Source of the DNA: Candidatus Kirkpatrickella diaphorinae
GTDB lineage: Bacteria; Pseudomonadota; Alphaproteobacteria; Acetobacterales; Acetobacteraceae
Assembly (NCBI RefSeq): GCF_025736875.1
Contig: NZ_CP107052.1
Span: 1,352,001-1,416,000, forward strand
Reading direction: 5' to 3'
DNA: 64,000 nucleotides
The translations under genes and the position numbers were made by a program. Within the stretch, counting starts at the first letter, position 1, and each line of letters opens with the position of its first letter. Of the stretch, positions 55,313 to 64,000 are shown in pieces. The notes under the pieces are model-generated. The model saw nothing but the letters and a program-made list of their open reading frames with translations. It was not told where the DNA came from and made no database searches.

Positions 55313-56638
55313 TTACATCCGGCGTGACATCACATGAAAAAAACTTCCCGAGACTTGTCCGCGCTTACCGCCAGCCTTGCCGATCAGCTTCCCCGCGCCA
55401 TCATAAATCGTCGCAAGCGCATCATCATGACCGGGGGCGATGACGCGCGCATAATGAAATTCATGCCCCCTGCAGATCGTGCCTTTCGGCCCGAGGATGG
55501 TGTCAGCCTCCAGATGAGCCTCCCGATAACCCAAGGACATTTTGCGGCGCGCAAAACTCGTTTGATGTGAAAGCAGCCCCAACATATTGTGTGTATGGCC
55601 CGACGCGTCCTCCAACGTTTCGCCAAGCACCATATAGCCGCCACATTCCCCGTGGACGGGCCGCGTGCGGGCAAATGCATGGATTGACCGCCTGAATTGA
55701 TCGGATTGAGACAGGATACCGGCATGGAGTTCGGGATAACCACCCGGGAGCCAACATGCATCGCAATCCTCCGGTGGCCCTTCATCCGATAGGGGTGAGA
55801 AAAATCTGACCTCTGCCCCCTGGTCACGCCAGGCTTCAAGCAGATGCGGATAGATGAAGGTAAAAGCGGCATCACGCGCAACGGCAATATTCTGCCCCGG
55901 CGGCGGAAGCGGGATGAAGCGCGGCGTTGAAGGCGCCGTATCGCGCAACCGCCCGATATCCAGCTTGCAGGCCGCGTTGAGACAATCATCAAGTTCGTTC
56001 TCGCAGGCCATCTGGTGGGCCACCTCCTCAATCCCGGCCCGCCACGCCGCGTATTCAGATGGCTGTATGAGGCCGAGATGGCGGCGCGGCATGTTAAGAG
56101 ACGCGGATCGCCGCATTGTGCCCAGCAACTTCACATCAAGATCAGCCGCGCAAAGCGTTTTATGCCGGTCCGAGGCGACATGATTGAACCAGACTCCGGC
56201 CAGTCGGACATCCTCACGCCACCGCGCGAAACCGCTTGCGATCATCGCAGCGGACTGCCCCTGCCCACGTACATCCATCACCAGCATCACCGGGATCTGC
56301 AACAACGCCGCCAGGTCCGCAGCACTGCCGCGACAACCCTGCATTGCATCGAAACCGTCATAAAGCCCCATTGATGCCTCAATGAGCACAAGGTCCGCAC
56401 CCTCCGCGAGACGCGCGAGCTGATGACGCAGGTAAGTGGGTGACATGGCCCAGCCATCCAGGTTCGGGCACGGGGCTTCCGTGATGGCGGCGTGGAATTG
56501 CGGGTCGATGTAATCAGGCCCGCACTTGGCCGCCCGCACCCGCAGGCCCGCATTTTTGAAGGCCAGATGCAAAGCGAGCGTGACAGTGGTTTTGCCCGCG
56601 CCGGAATGCGGGGCGGCGATGATAAGGGCGCGCGTCAT
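55313..56638 (-). CDS. cobB: Cobyrinate a,c-diamide synthase
   Basis: Glutamine-dependent amidation of the a and c side chains of (hydrogeno)byrinic or cobyrinic acid. 441 residues from ATG 56638, which overlaps the cobN stop (ATGA). The ATP site is APHSGAGKTTVTLAL at the N-terminus, the dethiobiotin-synthetase-like domain reads CGPDYIDPQFH, and the class I glutaminase Cys is in VHGECGGYMVLGE. With CobN present, hydrogenobyrinate is the likely substrate (aerobic route). Confidence 0.93.
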   Translation of the reverse strand: MTRALIIAAPHSGAGKTTVTLALHLAFKNAGLRVRAAKCGPDYIDPQFHAAITEAPCPNLDGWAMSPTYLRHQLARLAEGADLVLIEASMGLYDGFDAMQGCRGSAADLAALLQIPVMLVMDVRGQGQSAAMIASGFARWREDVRLAGVWFNHVASDRHKTLCAADLDVKLLGTMRRSASLNMPRRHLGLIQPSEYAAWRAGIEEVAHQMACENELDDCLNAACKLDIGRLRDTAPSTPRFIPLPPPGQNIAVARDAAFTFIYPHLLEAWRDQGAEVRFFSPLSDEGPPEDCDACWLPGGYPELHAGILSQSDQFRRSIHAFARTRPVHGECGGYMVLGETLEDASGHTHNMLGLLSHQTSFARRKMSLGYREAHLEADTILGPKGTICRGHEFHYARVIAPGHDDALATIYDGAGKLIGKAGGKRGQVSGSFFHVMSRRM

Positions 56639-59600
56639 GGGGCAAGCGCCAGGGCGACGCTGTTGCTGCGCGGCTTCCATTTGCCATGCCGCCACATCTT
56701 TTCCAAACGTTGCCTTATATCCTCCCGCGCCTCAGGATTGGCATCGCGCAGAAACTGATCGCATTGCGTGTCGCCGAGTGTCGCGGCAAAAACGAGGTCA
56801 AATTGCGTATCAAATTGGGAGGGCAAAGTCACCGCGAACCCGCATAAAGCAGCGACAGCGCGGGCGATTTCAGCCGCGCCGCGATAATGATGGCGTTGCA
56901 TCGCGGTGATCCAGGCAGGGTTCGTCAGCCGTCCGCGCGTGATCCGGGCAATCTCATCCTCCAACCGACGCAGGCGCATTTCTTGCCCGTCACTTGTATC
57001 GCCGTGCCAAAGACGCGGCTGCCCACCTGCCGCAGCGGCGGCAGCCGCAAGCCCACCCTCATGCGCTGCCCAATCCGGCGTATCGAGCAGATCCGTCTCA
57101 GCGTGGTCCTGCACATGCAGGATGAGTTCCGATTGTCGTAATTGCGCCCGAAAGGCCGCGCTTTCCGCCTCAGCACCTTCATCCTTATAGGCCCAGCCTG
57201 AGGCCGCCAGATAAGCCGCACCAATCTGCGCCGCATCCGCGCCATCCCAATGTGATAGCAGCGTTTCCACCCCCGCGCCATAATGTTGCGGCGCGGCGCC
57301 GAAAACGCGCACCGGGGCAGACGCAGCGACGAGGCCATTCCAATCCGCGGGCTCTTCACGCTGGGAGAGCGCCGCGACGGCCTGATTGAAAAGCGCGATC
57401 AATCCGGGGAAACCATCGCGGAACATGCCGGAAACGCGCAATGTGACATCGACGCGCGGGCGATCCAGCAGCGCCAGGGGCGTCACCTCAAAACCCTCCA
57501 CGCGCCCGCTCTCATCGGCCCAGCGGGGCACGACACCCATCAGGGCGAAGGCCAGCGCCATATCCTCCCCACCCGTGCGGAATGTCGCGCTGCCCCATAC
57601 ATCCAGAACCATCTGCCGTAAATGACGCCCTTCCTCCTGAAGGTGCCGGGTCAGAAGATCATGACTGGTTTTGCGCGCCAGGTCACAGGCTGCGCGCGTC
57701 GGGAGGTGGCGTGGGTCCATTGTGGTCAGATTGCGCCCTGTCGGCAGGACATCCAGCCGCCCGCGCGTGGGCGCACCGGAAGGCCCGGGTGCAATGAAAC
57801 GACCATCCAAGGCCGCCAGCAGGGCGCGGCGCTCGGACGCAGGGCATTGCGCCACGCATTCTCCGACCTTGACCGCATCGGCATGGCAGCTTTCTGCAAT
57901 TGCCTTCGTCAATAATTCCTCACCCGGAGGGGTCTGCCCAAAAATATGCAGTCCGTCGCGGATCTGAAGATCTTTGACGTCGCATAACCAGGCATCAAGC
58001 CGCGCCAGAGCTTCATCTTCATTCAGTTGCGTGTCGGAAAGCCGGCATTCATCCCACAAACCGCAGGACTGCGCTTTGAGGATAATGTCCCGCCGCAGAT
58101 TCTTCCCGCGTCGTCGGTCCATACCCTCCGCTTCCGCATATTCATCGATCAGGCGCTCAAGCGCTGCGAGGTGGTGGTCATGCCCGGCCTTGCGCATGGG
58201 GGGCGTCATATGCCCGATTGTCACCGCGCCAAGCCGCCGCTTTGCCGCCGCGGCCTCTCCGGGGTTATTGACAATAAAAGGGTAAATGACGGGCAGCCCT
58301 CGACAGAGTGCCTGCGGCAGACAGGCGCGCGACAGCGCCACCGCCTTGCCCGGCAGCCACTCCATCGTGCCATGTGTGCCGAGATGGATCATGGCATGCG
58401 GGGCCGCGACGTGATGCAGCCAAAGATAAAAACCGAGATAATCATGTCCCGGCATCGCATCGGGGTCGTGATAATGCGCCTTATGGTCCCCCGCCTGGCT
58501 TCGGCGCGGCTGCACGGCAACGCGCACTTTTCCATAAAGGTGGAAACGCGCCGAAATCGCCCGGTCCGGCGTGCCCCACACAGAAGTGACCGCTTCACGT
58601 AACGCTTGGGGAAGGGTCATAAAAAGCCGTTGATATTCCGCAGCGGACAGAATCGGGACGAATTGCGCCTCGGTGATTTGCCCTGCAATCGCAACCGGAT
58701 CATCCGAAAATGTGTCATAGCCGGATTCAGCAAGCAATTGCAGGATGGACGCGATGCTTGCGAAACCATCCAGCCCGACAGCATGCGCCATCTGGCCTTC
58801 CGCACCGGGATAATCGGAAAGGATCAGCGCCAATCGACGCTGCGCGGGTGGGGTCGCCGCCAGCCGGGTCCAGCCTTCCGCCATGGAAACAGCCTGCGCC
58901 ACACCTTCCGGGAAGGCTTCCCGCCGCGACGGGAAGCCGGGCGGCGCCTCTTGACGGAAGGAAATTGGCGGCCCGTCAATGCGCCCGTCCAGTTCCGGCA
59001 GGGCGATCTGCATGGCAATATCAGATTGGGAAAGACCGCGCGTGGCCTTCATCCATTGGGCGCGCGTTGCGCCCGGCTGTAGAAGTTGGATGACCGGCAC
59101 CTGCGCACGGTCGAGAATGCTCGCATCCTCAGACAGATCATCCCTTCCCCCCTCCCGACGGGCGGAGAAAAACGTGGCATTCAGGATGATGTTCGGGGGC
59201 GCGCTCTCCATCATCTGCGCCAGCCAAGCCGCGACCGCGTCATTTTTCAATGAGGCGACGAAAAGCGCCTTTACGTCCATACCGGCCTCGGCCAGAGCCG
59301 TAACCAACGCGTCAATGCCTTCCAGATCACCCGCCGCCAGATGGGCGCGGTAAAAAATCACCCATGCTGTGCGCGACGCCCCAACGGCACGTTGCGTCTC
59401 TGACCTTGCCGCCATTGTGCGGTAAATACCGCAGGATGGAAGGCTCTCCGCAGACGCGCCATCATCTTCCGCCAGCCCCGCGAGGCTGCGCATCAATCGG
59501 AAAGCACCCGACCAGTTACCCTGCCCCCCCTCCTGAAAAAATCCATTCAGCCGAGACCATATCTCCGGGGAAACGGTTGATTTTTCCCGCAATGTGTCCG

Positions 59601-59964
59601 TGCCCTGACAGGCACCCGGAAGCAGGGCCAAAGCGATATTCCGGGCGCGGCATAGAGCCACCAGTTCCTCAACGCCGTAACGCCAATATTCCAGCCCACC
59701 AAGAAGGCGCACGACAATGACGCGCGCACCCGCCGCCGTCTTTTCAAGATAAAGATCGACGGACATAGGGTGGCGCAATCGTTGCAGATTAACAAGCTGG
59801 AGCGCACCTTCCCCGTCGGCACGCTGCGCGGCTGCGGCGGCTGAGAGGCCGAGGAGGTCACTATCGGTAAAGGACATGAGCAGAAGAGGCGCGGCCGGAT
59901 GGTCCAGATCCTCCGCCACATCCTGTGCCTCGATATTATGCTGCTCACGCAGAAGAAGGTGCAT
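56635..59964 (-). CDS. cobN: Cobaltochelatase large subunit
   Basis: ATP-dependent insertion of cobalt into hydrogenobyrinate a,c-diamide; belongs to the CobN/magnesium chelatase H family. 1109 residues, slightly short for the family but complete: N-terminal MHLLLREQ, the central PGHDYLGFYLWL with IHLGTHGTMEWLPGKAVALS, and C-terminal NPAWITAMQRHHYRGAAEIA. CobS and CobT are not in the window. The gene starts four bases after the cobW stop. Confidence 0.95.
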   Translation of the reverse strand: MHLLLREQHNIEAQDVAEDLDHPAAPLLLMSFTDSDLLGLSAAAAAQRADGEGALQLVNLQRLRHPMSVDLYLEKTAAGARVIVVRLLGGLEYWRYGVEELVALCRARNIALALLPGACQGTDTLREKSTVSPEIWSRLNGFFQEGGQGNWSGAFRLMRSLAGLAEDDGASAESLPSCGIYRTMAARSETQRAVGASRTAWVIFYRAHLAAGDLEGIDALVTALAEAGMDVKALFVASLKNDAVAAWLAQMMESAPPNIILNATFFSARREGGRDDLSEDASILDRAQVPVIQLLQPGATRAQWMKATRGLSQSDIAMQIALPELDGRIDGPPISFRQEAPPGFPSRREAFPEGVAQAVSMAEGWTRLAATPPAQRRLALILSDYPGAEGQMAHAVGLDGFASIASILQLLAESGYDTFSDDPVAIAGQITEAQFVPILSAAEYQRLFMTLPQALREAVTSVWGTPDRAISARFHLYGKVRVAVQPRRSQAGDHKAHYHDPDAMPGHDYLGFYLWLHHVAAPHAMIHLGTHGTMEWLPGKAVALSRACLPQALCRGLPVIYPFIVNNPGEAAAAKRRLGAVTIGHMTPPMRKAGHDHHLAALERLIDEYAEAEGMDRRRGKNLRRDIILKAQSCGLWDECRLSDTQLNEDEALARLDAWLCDVKDLQIRDGLHIFGQTPPGEELLTKAIAESCHADAVKVGECVAQCPASERRALLAALDGRFIAPGPSGAPTRGRLDVLPTGRNLTTMDPRHLPTRAACDLARKTSHDLLTRHLQEEGRHLRQMVLDVWGSATFRTGGEDMALAFALMGVVPRWADESGRVEGFEVTPLALLDRPRVDVTLRVSGMFRDGFPGLIALFNQAVAALSQREEPADWNGLVAASAPVRVFGAAPQHYGAGVETLLSHWDGADAAQIGAAYLAASGWAYKDEGAEAESAAFRAQLRQSELILHVQDHAETDLLDTPDWAAHEGGLAAAAAAAGGQPRLWHGDTSDGQEMRLRRLEDEIARITRGRLTNPAWITAMQRHHYRGAAEIARAVAALCGFAVTLPSQFDTQFDLVFAATLGDTQCDQFLRDANPEAREDIRQRLEKMWRHGKWKPRSNSVALALAP

Positions 59965-59967
59965 GCC

Positions 59968-61014
59968 CTACCCGGTGAAGGCGCGGCGCACCGCGTCCTC
60001 ATCCAGTCCCTTCTGCGCGATGACAACGATCTTCCCGGCAGCATTCGGCGCGGCTTGCGCGGGTCGGAGGGCCATCGGGGCAAATCCATGCTGGATGCGT
60101 TGGCCGACCGCCTGAATCCCCAGGGGCAGATCCCGATTTTGAATATGAGCGTAACCTTTCATACGCAGGATATTCTGCCCGGAAGCGGCGCGCTCAGCCT
60201 TGGCGATGAAAACCTCGACACTGTCCTGTAACGGCAGATCCATGACGAATGACACGAAATCATCATGCTCATGCACCTCCGCACCATCGTGATGCGAGGG
60301 TCGCGAGGCGAGGTCATTTTCCGCGGCGGCGGCGATGCCGAGGATAACGGTCGGGTCAACCCGTCCATGGCGCGCCACAACCACCCCGACCCGACGTGCG
60401 CGCGCATCAAGCTGGCTGATAACGGCGCGCAATTGTGATGATGAGACGAGGTCCGATTTATTGAGGATGACGAGATCCGCGGAATCAAGCTGATCCTCAA
60501 ACACCTCAGCGAGGGGGTTATCATGGTCGAGGGAAGGATCCCCCGCCCTTTGGGCTGCCACGGCCTGCGGGTCATCCGCGAAGCGCCCTTCCGCCACAGC
60601 CGGGACATCGACGACGGTAATCACGCCATCCACCGTCATGCGCGTCCGGATGGAGGGCCAGTTAAACGCCTTCAGCAGGGGCTTCGGCAGGGCCAGCCCG
60701 GAGGTTTCGATCACCACATGTTCCGGCGGGTTGTCGCGGTCCAGAAGGCTTTGCATTGTCGGGATGAAATCATCCGCCACGGTGCAGCAGAGGCAGCCAT
60801 TTGTCAGTTCAATGACTCCGGATTCCGCGCATCCTTCCACGCCGCAGCTCCTCAACGTGTCGCCATCCACCCCGACCGCGCCGAATTCATTGACAACAAT
60901 CGCGATGCGACGCCCGTTCGCATGTTCGAGAAGGTGGCGCAGCAAGGTCGTTTTACCCGCACCGAGGAAGCCGGTGATAATGGTGACCGGAATTTTCGTG
61001 AGTTGAACGTTCAT
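59968..61014 (-). CDS. cobW: CobW-type GTP-dependent cobalt chaperone
   Basis: 348 residues of the COG0523 G3E GTPase family. P-loop GFLGAGKTTLL (15-25), metal motif GCLCC near 74-78, NKSD, and a His-rich stretch HHDGAEVHEHDD. In cobalamin operons CobW is thought to deliver Co(II) to CobNST. Immediately upstream of cobN (three-base gap) and eleven bases after the DUF1636 gene. Confidence 0.94.
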   Translation of the reverse strand: MNVQLTKIPVTIITGFLGAGKTTLLRHLLEHANGRRIAIVVNEFGAVGVDGDTLRSCGVEGCAESGVIELTNGCLCCTVADDFIPTMQSLLDRDNPPEHVVIETSGLALPKPLLKAFNWPSIRTRMTVDGVITVVDVPAVAEGRFADDPQAVAAQRAGDPSLDHDNPLAEVFEDQLDSADLVILNKSDLVSSSQLRAVISQLDARARRVGVVVARHGRVDPTVILGIAAAAENDLASRPSHHDGAEVHEHDDFVSFVMDLPLQDSVEVFIAKAERAASGQNILRMKGYAHIQNRDLPLGIQAVGQRIQHGFAPMALRPAQAAPNAAGKIVVIAQKGLDEDAVRRAFTG

Positions 61015-61025
61015 GCGAGATCCCT

Positions 61026-61382
61026 CTACGTAAAGGTCGGGAAACGACCGATCATGATTTTCTCAAGACTGGCAGGCCGTTTGGAAGGCAGGACGACGCC
61101 GCGCGCTGAGCGGCGATAGGCTGCGATATATGTCAGCAGGTCCTGCGCCAGTCCGGCATGAAGATGGCCCATCAGCCAACCCCACTTTCCGGGCATGGAA
61201 ATCGTGGCGGAACATCTATTCCGGCAGGATGCCAGGCAATTCACGCCAACCACCTCGACACTTCCATCATTGGCCTCTGTGACAGCATCATAAAGCTTCT
61301 GGCCGGAAATTTCCTTATCGGTCGCGGCGCAGGTGAGGCATATGCTCAGATGCGGGCGGGTCGCGGCATTTTCATTCATCAT
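61026..61382 (-). CDS. DUF1636 ferredoxin-like metal-binding protein
   Basis: About 118 residues. The starts at 61382 and 61379 (ATG ATG) are preferred. A longer reading frame upstream to 61682 runs through the riboswitch and is not protein. Cysteines are arranged as SICLTC near the N-terminus and NCLASCRNRC in the middle, the thioredoxin-like 2Fe-2S pattern of DUF1636. The family sits next to cobW/cobN in alphaproteobacterial B12 operons, so a redox or cobalt-handling role is likely but unproved. First gene after the riboswitch. Confidence 0.85.
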   Translation of the reverse strand: MMNENAATRPHLSICLTCAATDKEISGQKLYDAVTEANDGSVEVVGVNCLASCRNRCSATISMPGKWGWLMGHLHAGLAQDLLTYIAAYRRSARGVVLPSKRPASLEKIMIGRFPTFT

Positions 61383-61528
61383 GGACGCCTTTGCGGCGGA
61401 AAAGAAGCGCGACAAAACGGCCAGCGCACGCAACGTGCATCGGCAAAAAACCGCAACGAGCGTCAAGCCCCGCGGCATTCCATACCGACCGGGCACCCCG
61501 CCAGCCAGTATCGTCGACTCAAATGATG

Positions 61529-61737
61529 CGAGGCAGGTCTCCTGGCTCGTGGCGCGGATCGCTCCTTCAGGGCACCTTCCCGGACATCCTCTTAAGACGC
61601 CCAGTGGCGCGATCGCCCTGATATCAAACCACTTACAGTTGCGAGGGCAGCGCCGGCCTGACCCATCTCCCTTGAAAATCATCGGAGTCTGGGCGCACCG
61701 TCTTCCCCTTTAAGCCCGTGAGGGCACCTCGGTAACA
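61529..61737 (-). promoter_or_regulatory. Cobalamin (B12) riboswitch
   Basis: Read on the minus strand, the conserved elements occur in order: GGTGCCCTCACGGGCTTAAA with GGGGAAG, GCTGCCCTCGCAACTGTAAG (61642-61632 core), the B12 box GCCACTG (61608-61602) and GAGCCAGGAGACCTGCC at 61547-61532, with a closing GAGG/CCTC stem. It precedes the DUF1636-cobW-cobN-cobB-cobC operon by about 150 bases and should shut it off when adenosylcobalamin is plentiful. Confidence 0.95.
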
Positions 61738-61940
61738 GATCATCACTATATCTTAACGGCGCGTCGAGGCAAGATATGTGCAAGGCGCCAGGCTGATTGC
61801 CTCATCACCCGCGAAAAGCCTATGGTCAGACAGTGTCAAAGTGATGCTTCCCAACGGGACATGGTCGGATCTGCAACGTAATCGAAATGTTTGACCTTCA
61901 TGATGTGTCGATGGCCTGACCCGATGATCCACGCAAACCC

Positions 61941-63026
61941 ATGACAAAAGACAGGGAACGCCCCCCTTTAAGGCGCGGCTGGACAACGGGCAGTTGCGCC
62001 ACCGCCGCAGCAAAATCCGCCTGGAGCTGGCTTCAGACGGGTCAATTCCCCGACCCTGTCACCATCACTCTGCCGAATCAACGTCAGGTCAGCTTCGCTT
62101 TGGATGGATGCGGTCAGATGGGTGAGTCGGCCTGGGCGCGCATCATCAAGGATGCGGGTGATGACCCGGATGTGACGCATGGCGCGCTCATCACCGCTTC
62201 GGTTGCGCGCGGCGCGGCCGGACAAGGCGTGACTTTCAAAGCAGGTGAAGGTGTGGGCGTCATCACCCGCCCGGGCCTGCCCCTCCCGCCCGGTGCCCCG
62301 GCCATCAACCCGGTGCCACGCCGCATGATCACGCAAGCCCTCATGGAAATCACCCCTCAAGGCGCCGACGCCATCGTGACCATCAGTATCGAAAATGGTG
62401 AAGCCCTTGCCCGTCAGACGCTCAATCCGAGATTGGGCATCGTCGGTGGCCTTTCAATATTGGGGACAACCGGCATCGTCGTGCCATTTTCCTGCTCTGC
62501 GTGGATCGATACAATTCACCGCGGCATTGATGTTGCGCGCGCCAGCGGCCTCACACATATTGCGGGCAGCACGGGCAACACGTCGGAAGCCTGCGTCAAA
62601 GCTTTTTACGATCTTCCTGACGCGGCCCTGATTGAGATGGGTGATTTTGTCGGGGGGATGCTGAAATATCTTCGCCAGCATCCTGTCCCGCATCTCACCA
62701 TCGCGGGGGGGATCGCAAAAATGGCCAAGCTGGCGCAGGGCCATCTGGACCTCCATTCAAGCCGCACCCTGGCGGACCCGGGCAGTCTCGCCATCATGGC
62801 GGAAAAACTCGGCGTCACGTCGGAGATCAGGGAGGGGATGCGCCGCGCCAATACGGTGCTGGAGGCGTTTCAACGCGCAAATCATCCCGCTTTGGGCGAT
62901 CTGATCGCGGCGGAAGCGGCTTCCGTCACGCGCGCCTGCCTCGCCCCATCCGACATTGAGGTCGATGTCATTGTAACGGACCGTGAAGGGCGGATTGTCG
63001 GCCGAACGACACCGCGCCCCGCATGA
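61941..63026 (+). CDS. cbiD: Cobalt-precorrin-5B C1-methyltransferase CbiD
   Basis: 361 residues. Methylates C1 of the corrin ring after acetyl extrusion. Family features: N-terminal LRRGWTTGSCATAAAKSAW, the glycine-rich GEGVGVITRPGLPLPPGAPAINPVPRRMI and AGSTGNTSEACVKAFYDLPDAALIEMGDFVG. CbiD belongs to the cobalt-early pathway, whereas CobN marks the cobalt-late aerobic pathway; some alphaproteobacteria mix the two. It is divergent from the riboswitch operon, with a 200-bp gap and no riboswitch of its own. Confidence 0.93.
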   Translation: MTKDRERPPLRRGWTTGSCATAAAKSAWSWLQTGQFPDPVTITLPNQRQVSFALDGCGQMGESAWARIIKDAGDDPDVTHGALITASVARGAAGQGVTFKAGEGVGVITRPGLPLPPGAPAINPVPRRMITQALMEITPQGADAIVTISIENGEALARQTLNPRLGIVGGLSILGTTGIVVPFSCSAWIDTIHRGIDVARASGLTHIAGSTGNTSEACVKAFYDLPDAALIEMGDFVGGMLKYLRQHPVPHLTIAGGIAKMAKLAQGHLDLHSSRTLADPGSLAIMAEKLGVTSEIREGMRRANTVLEAFQRANHPALGDLIAAEAASVTRACLAPSDIEVDVIVTDREGRIVGRTTPRPA

Positions 63027-63058
63027 AAGAACACGCCGTGGGAGAAACGCGCCACCGC

Positions 63059-64000
63059 CTAGCTGAAAACGGTCCAGCCCGTCATCTGCACAAGGCGCTC
63101 AAGCGCATAAGTCCCGAGTAAGGAATTCCCCGCGGCGCATAAACCCGGGGACCAGACAGCGATGGACGCAACCCCGGGTGCGATCGCCAGGATGCCGCCC
63201 CCGACGCCGGATTTACCCGGCAGACCCACTTTGATGGCGAAATTACCCGATGCGTCATAATGCCCGCACATCATCATCAAAGCGAGGATCAGGCGGGTAT
63301 GCGCAGCCGTTGCGACGGGCTGATGCGCGGCCGGATTCACGCCTTCCATCATAAGGTAGCGCCCCGCCCGCGCGAGCTGGGTGCAACTCATCGTCAGGGC
63401 GCATTGATGGAAGTAGGCGTCCAGCGTTTCCTCGACATCATGACGTATATTGCCGAAGACCCGCATATATTGGGCCAGCGCCACATTGCGATGCCCGGAA
63501 AGTTTTTCCGCCCGGGCGGTCGTCTCATTAATGCTGACGGGCGACTCCCCCGTTGCGGCTGGTCCTGAAAGATCACGCACGAGGGCCAGCAATCTGTCCT
63601 GCATACCTTGCGCACCATAGCGTGCAGTAAGGATATCTGCGATGACGATGGCGCCCGCATTGATAAACGGATTGCGGGGGATGCCGTGCTCGCTCTCAAG
63701 CTGCACGATGGAGTTAAACGGCGTGCCGGAAGGCTCACGCCCGACGCGCTGCCAGATTTCAGCCGCATCATGTTGAAGCGCCAGTGTCAGGGCGAAGATT
63801 TTCGACACACTCTGGATTGAAAAACCTTCCTACGCATCTCCCGTCCGGGCGCATGTGCCATCTGCCATGCAGACAGACATGCCGAATTTGTCCAGAGAGA
63901 CATCGGCAAGGGGTGGGATATAATCCGCCACCCGCCCGCGATAGGTGATTTTCGCAATTTCGGACGCGATCTGCGCCAGCATCCCATCTAAATTCTGCAT
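63059..64000 (-). pseudogene. glsA: Glutaminase A interrupted by an in-frame stop
   Basis: Serine-dependent glutaminase (glutamine to glutamate plus ammonia), 314 codons if read through. The start ATG is exactly at 64000. The first 56 codons read MQNLDGMLAQIASEIAKITY through CARTGDA, then TAG at 63832-63830, then [18 protein letters not shown] in the same frame. The nucleophile Ser64 and Lys67 (SVSK) lie after the stop. The next start downstream, GTG 63808, coincides with codon 65, just past the catalytic serine, so reinitiation would give an inactive protein. The remainder is intact, with [26 protein letters not shown] and the C-terminus. Recent nonsense mutation or sequencing error. Confidence 0.88.

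Noticed and set aside
61383-61682. N-terminal 100-residue extension of the DUF1636 protein
   Set aside because: The segment overlaps the cobalamin riboswitch and its downstream leader; the conserved protein begins at 61382 or 61379.
1-64000. Mobile elements, prophage, CRISPR arrays or defence islands
   Set aside because: No transposase, integrase, phage structural gene, regularly spaced repeats or recognisable defence genes were seen; gene order and composition look like stable chromosome.

Overview
The window looks like a chromosomal segment of an acetic acid bacterium (Acetobacteraceae, Alphaproteobacteria). This is an inference from gene content: an ALAS-type hemA, an OprB porin, acs and an acetaldehyde-type aldehyde dehydrogenase, a single-chain dihydroxyacetone kinase, a moderately GC-rich sequence, and dense operons whose genes overlap by 1-11 bases. 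No rRNA, tRNA, insertion sequence, prophage or CRISPR array was found. Almost everything is ordinary metabolism, transport and stress genes.

Layout. 1-4.7 kb: an amino-acid ABC importer (a binding-protein/permease fusion, cut by the window edge, plus its ATPase) downstream of acnA. 4.9-6.2 kb: ccmAB. 6.3-8.6 kb: aroQ-accB-accC. 8.8-10.5 kb: rlpA and a BrkB-type membrane protein. 11-14.9 kb: TonB receptor, small DUF3311-like protein and sodium:solute symporter, overlapping end to end. 14.9-19.7 kb: NAD-malic enzyme-fumC, then a convergent aldehyde dehydrogenase behind a shared terminator. 20-24.4 kb: a Tat-exported bicupin and a sulfide oxidation pair (persulfide dioxygenase, and a phosphatase-like/SQR fusion). 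24.4-29.3 kb: acs, an allantoinase puuE and a frameshifted NCS1 permease. 29.4-34.3 kb: the sulfate assimilation cluster cysG-cysH-cysD-cysNC. 34.4-36.4 kb: two paralogous class A acid phosphatases. 36.5-41.5 kb: a large hybrid sensor kinase and hemA. 41.5-42.4 kb: about 0.9 kb with no gene that I can support. 42.4-45.2 kb: HU and a feoA-feoB-Cys-rich small protein operon with a Fur-like box. 45.5-49.1 kb: dihydroxyacetone kinase and an FAD dehydrogenase. 49.3-54.5 kb: two overlapping CDF metal exporters, a CLC channel and OprB. 54.7-63 kb: a cobalamin cluster (DUF1636-cobW-cobN-cobB-cobC) under a clear B12 riboswitch, with divergent cbiD. 63-64 kb: glutaminase interrupted by an in-frame stop.

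The genes combine into acetate/C4 metabolism (acs, aldehyde dehydrogenase, acnA, fumC, malic enzyme), sulfur metabolism (sulfate to sulfite, siroheme, sulfide detoxification), and metal and tetrapyrrole metabolism (feo, hemA, cob, CDF, ccm). The most notable observations are two broken genes (NCS1 permease by a T6 run, glsA by an amber codon), an oxalate-decarboxylase-like bicupin that has lost the two histidines of its N-terminal metal site, the phosphatase-like/SQR fusion beside a persulfide dioxygenase, and a closely coupled outer- and inner-membrane uptake operon of unknown substrate. I do not see a convincing wholly new multi-gene system.
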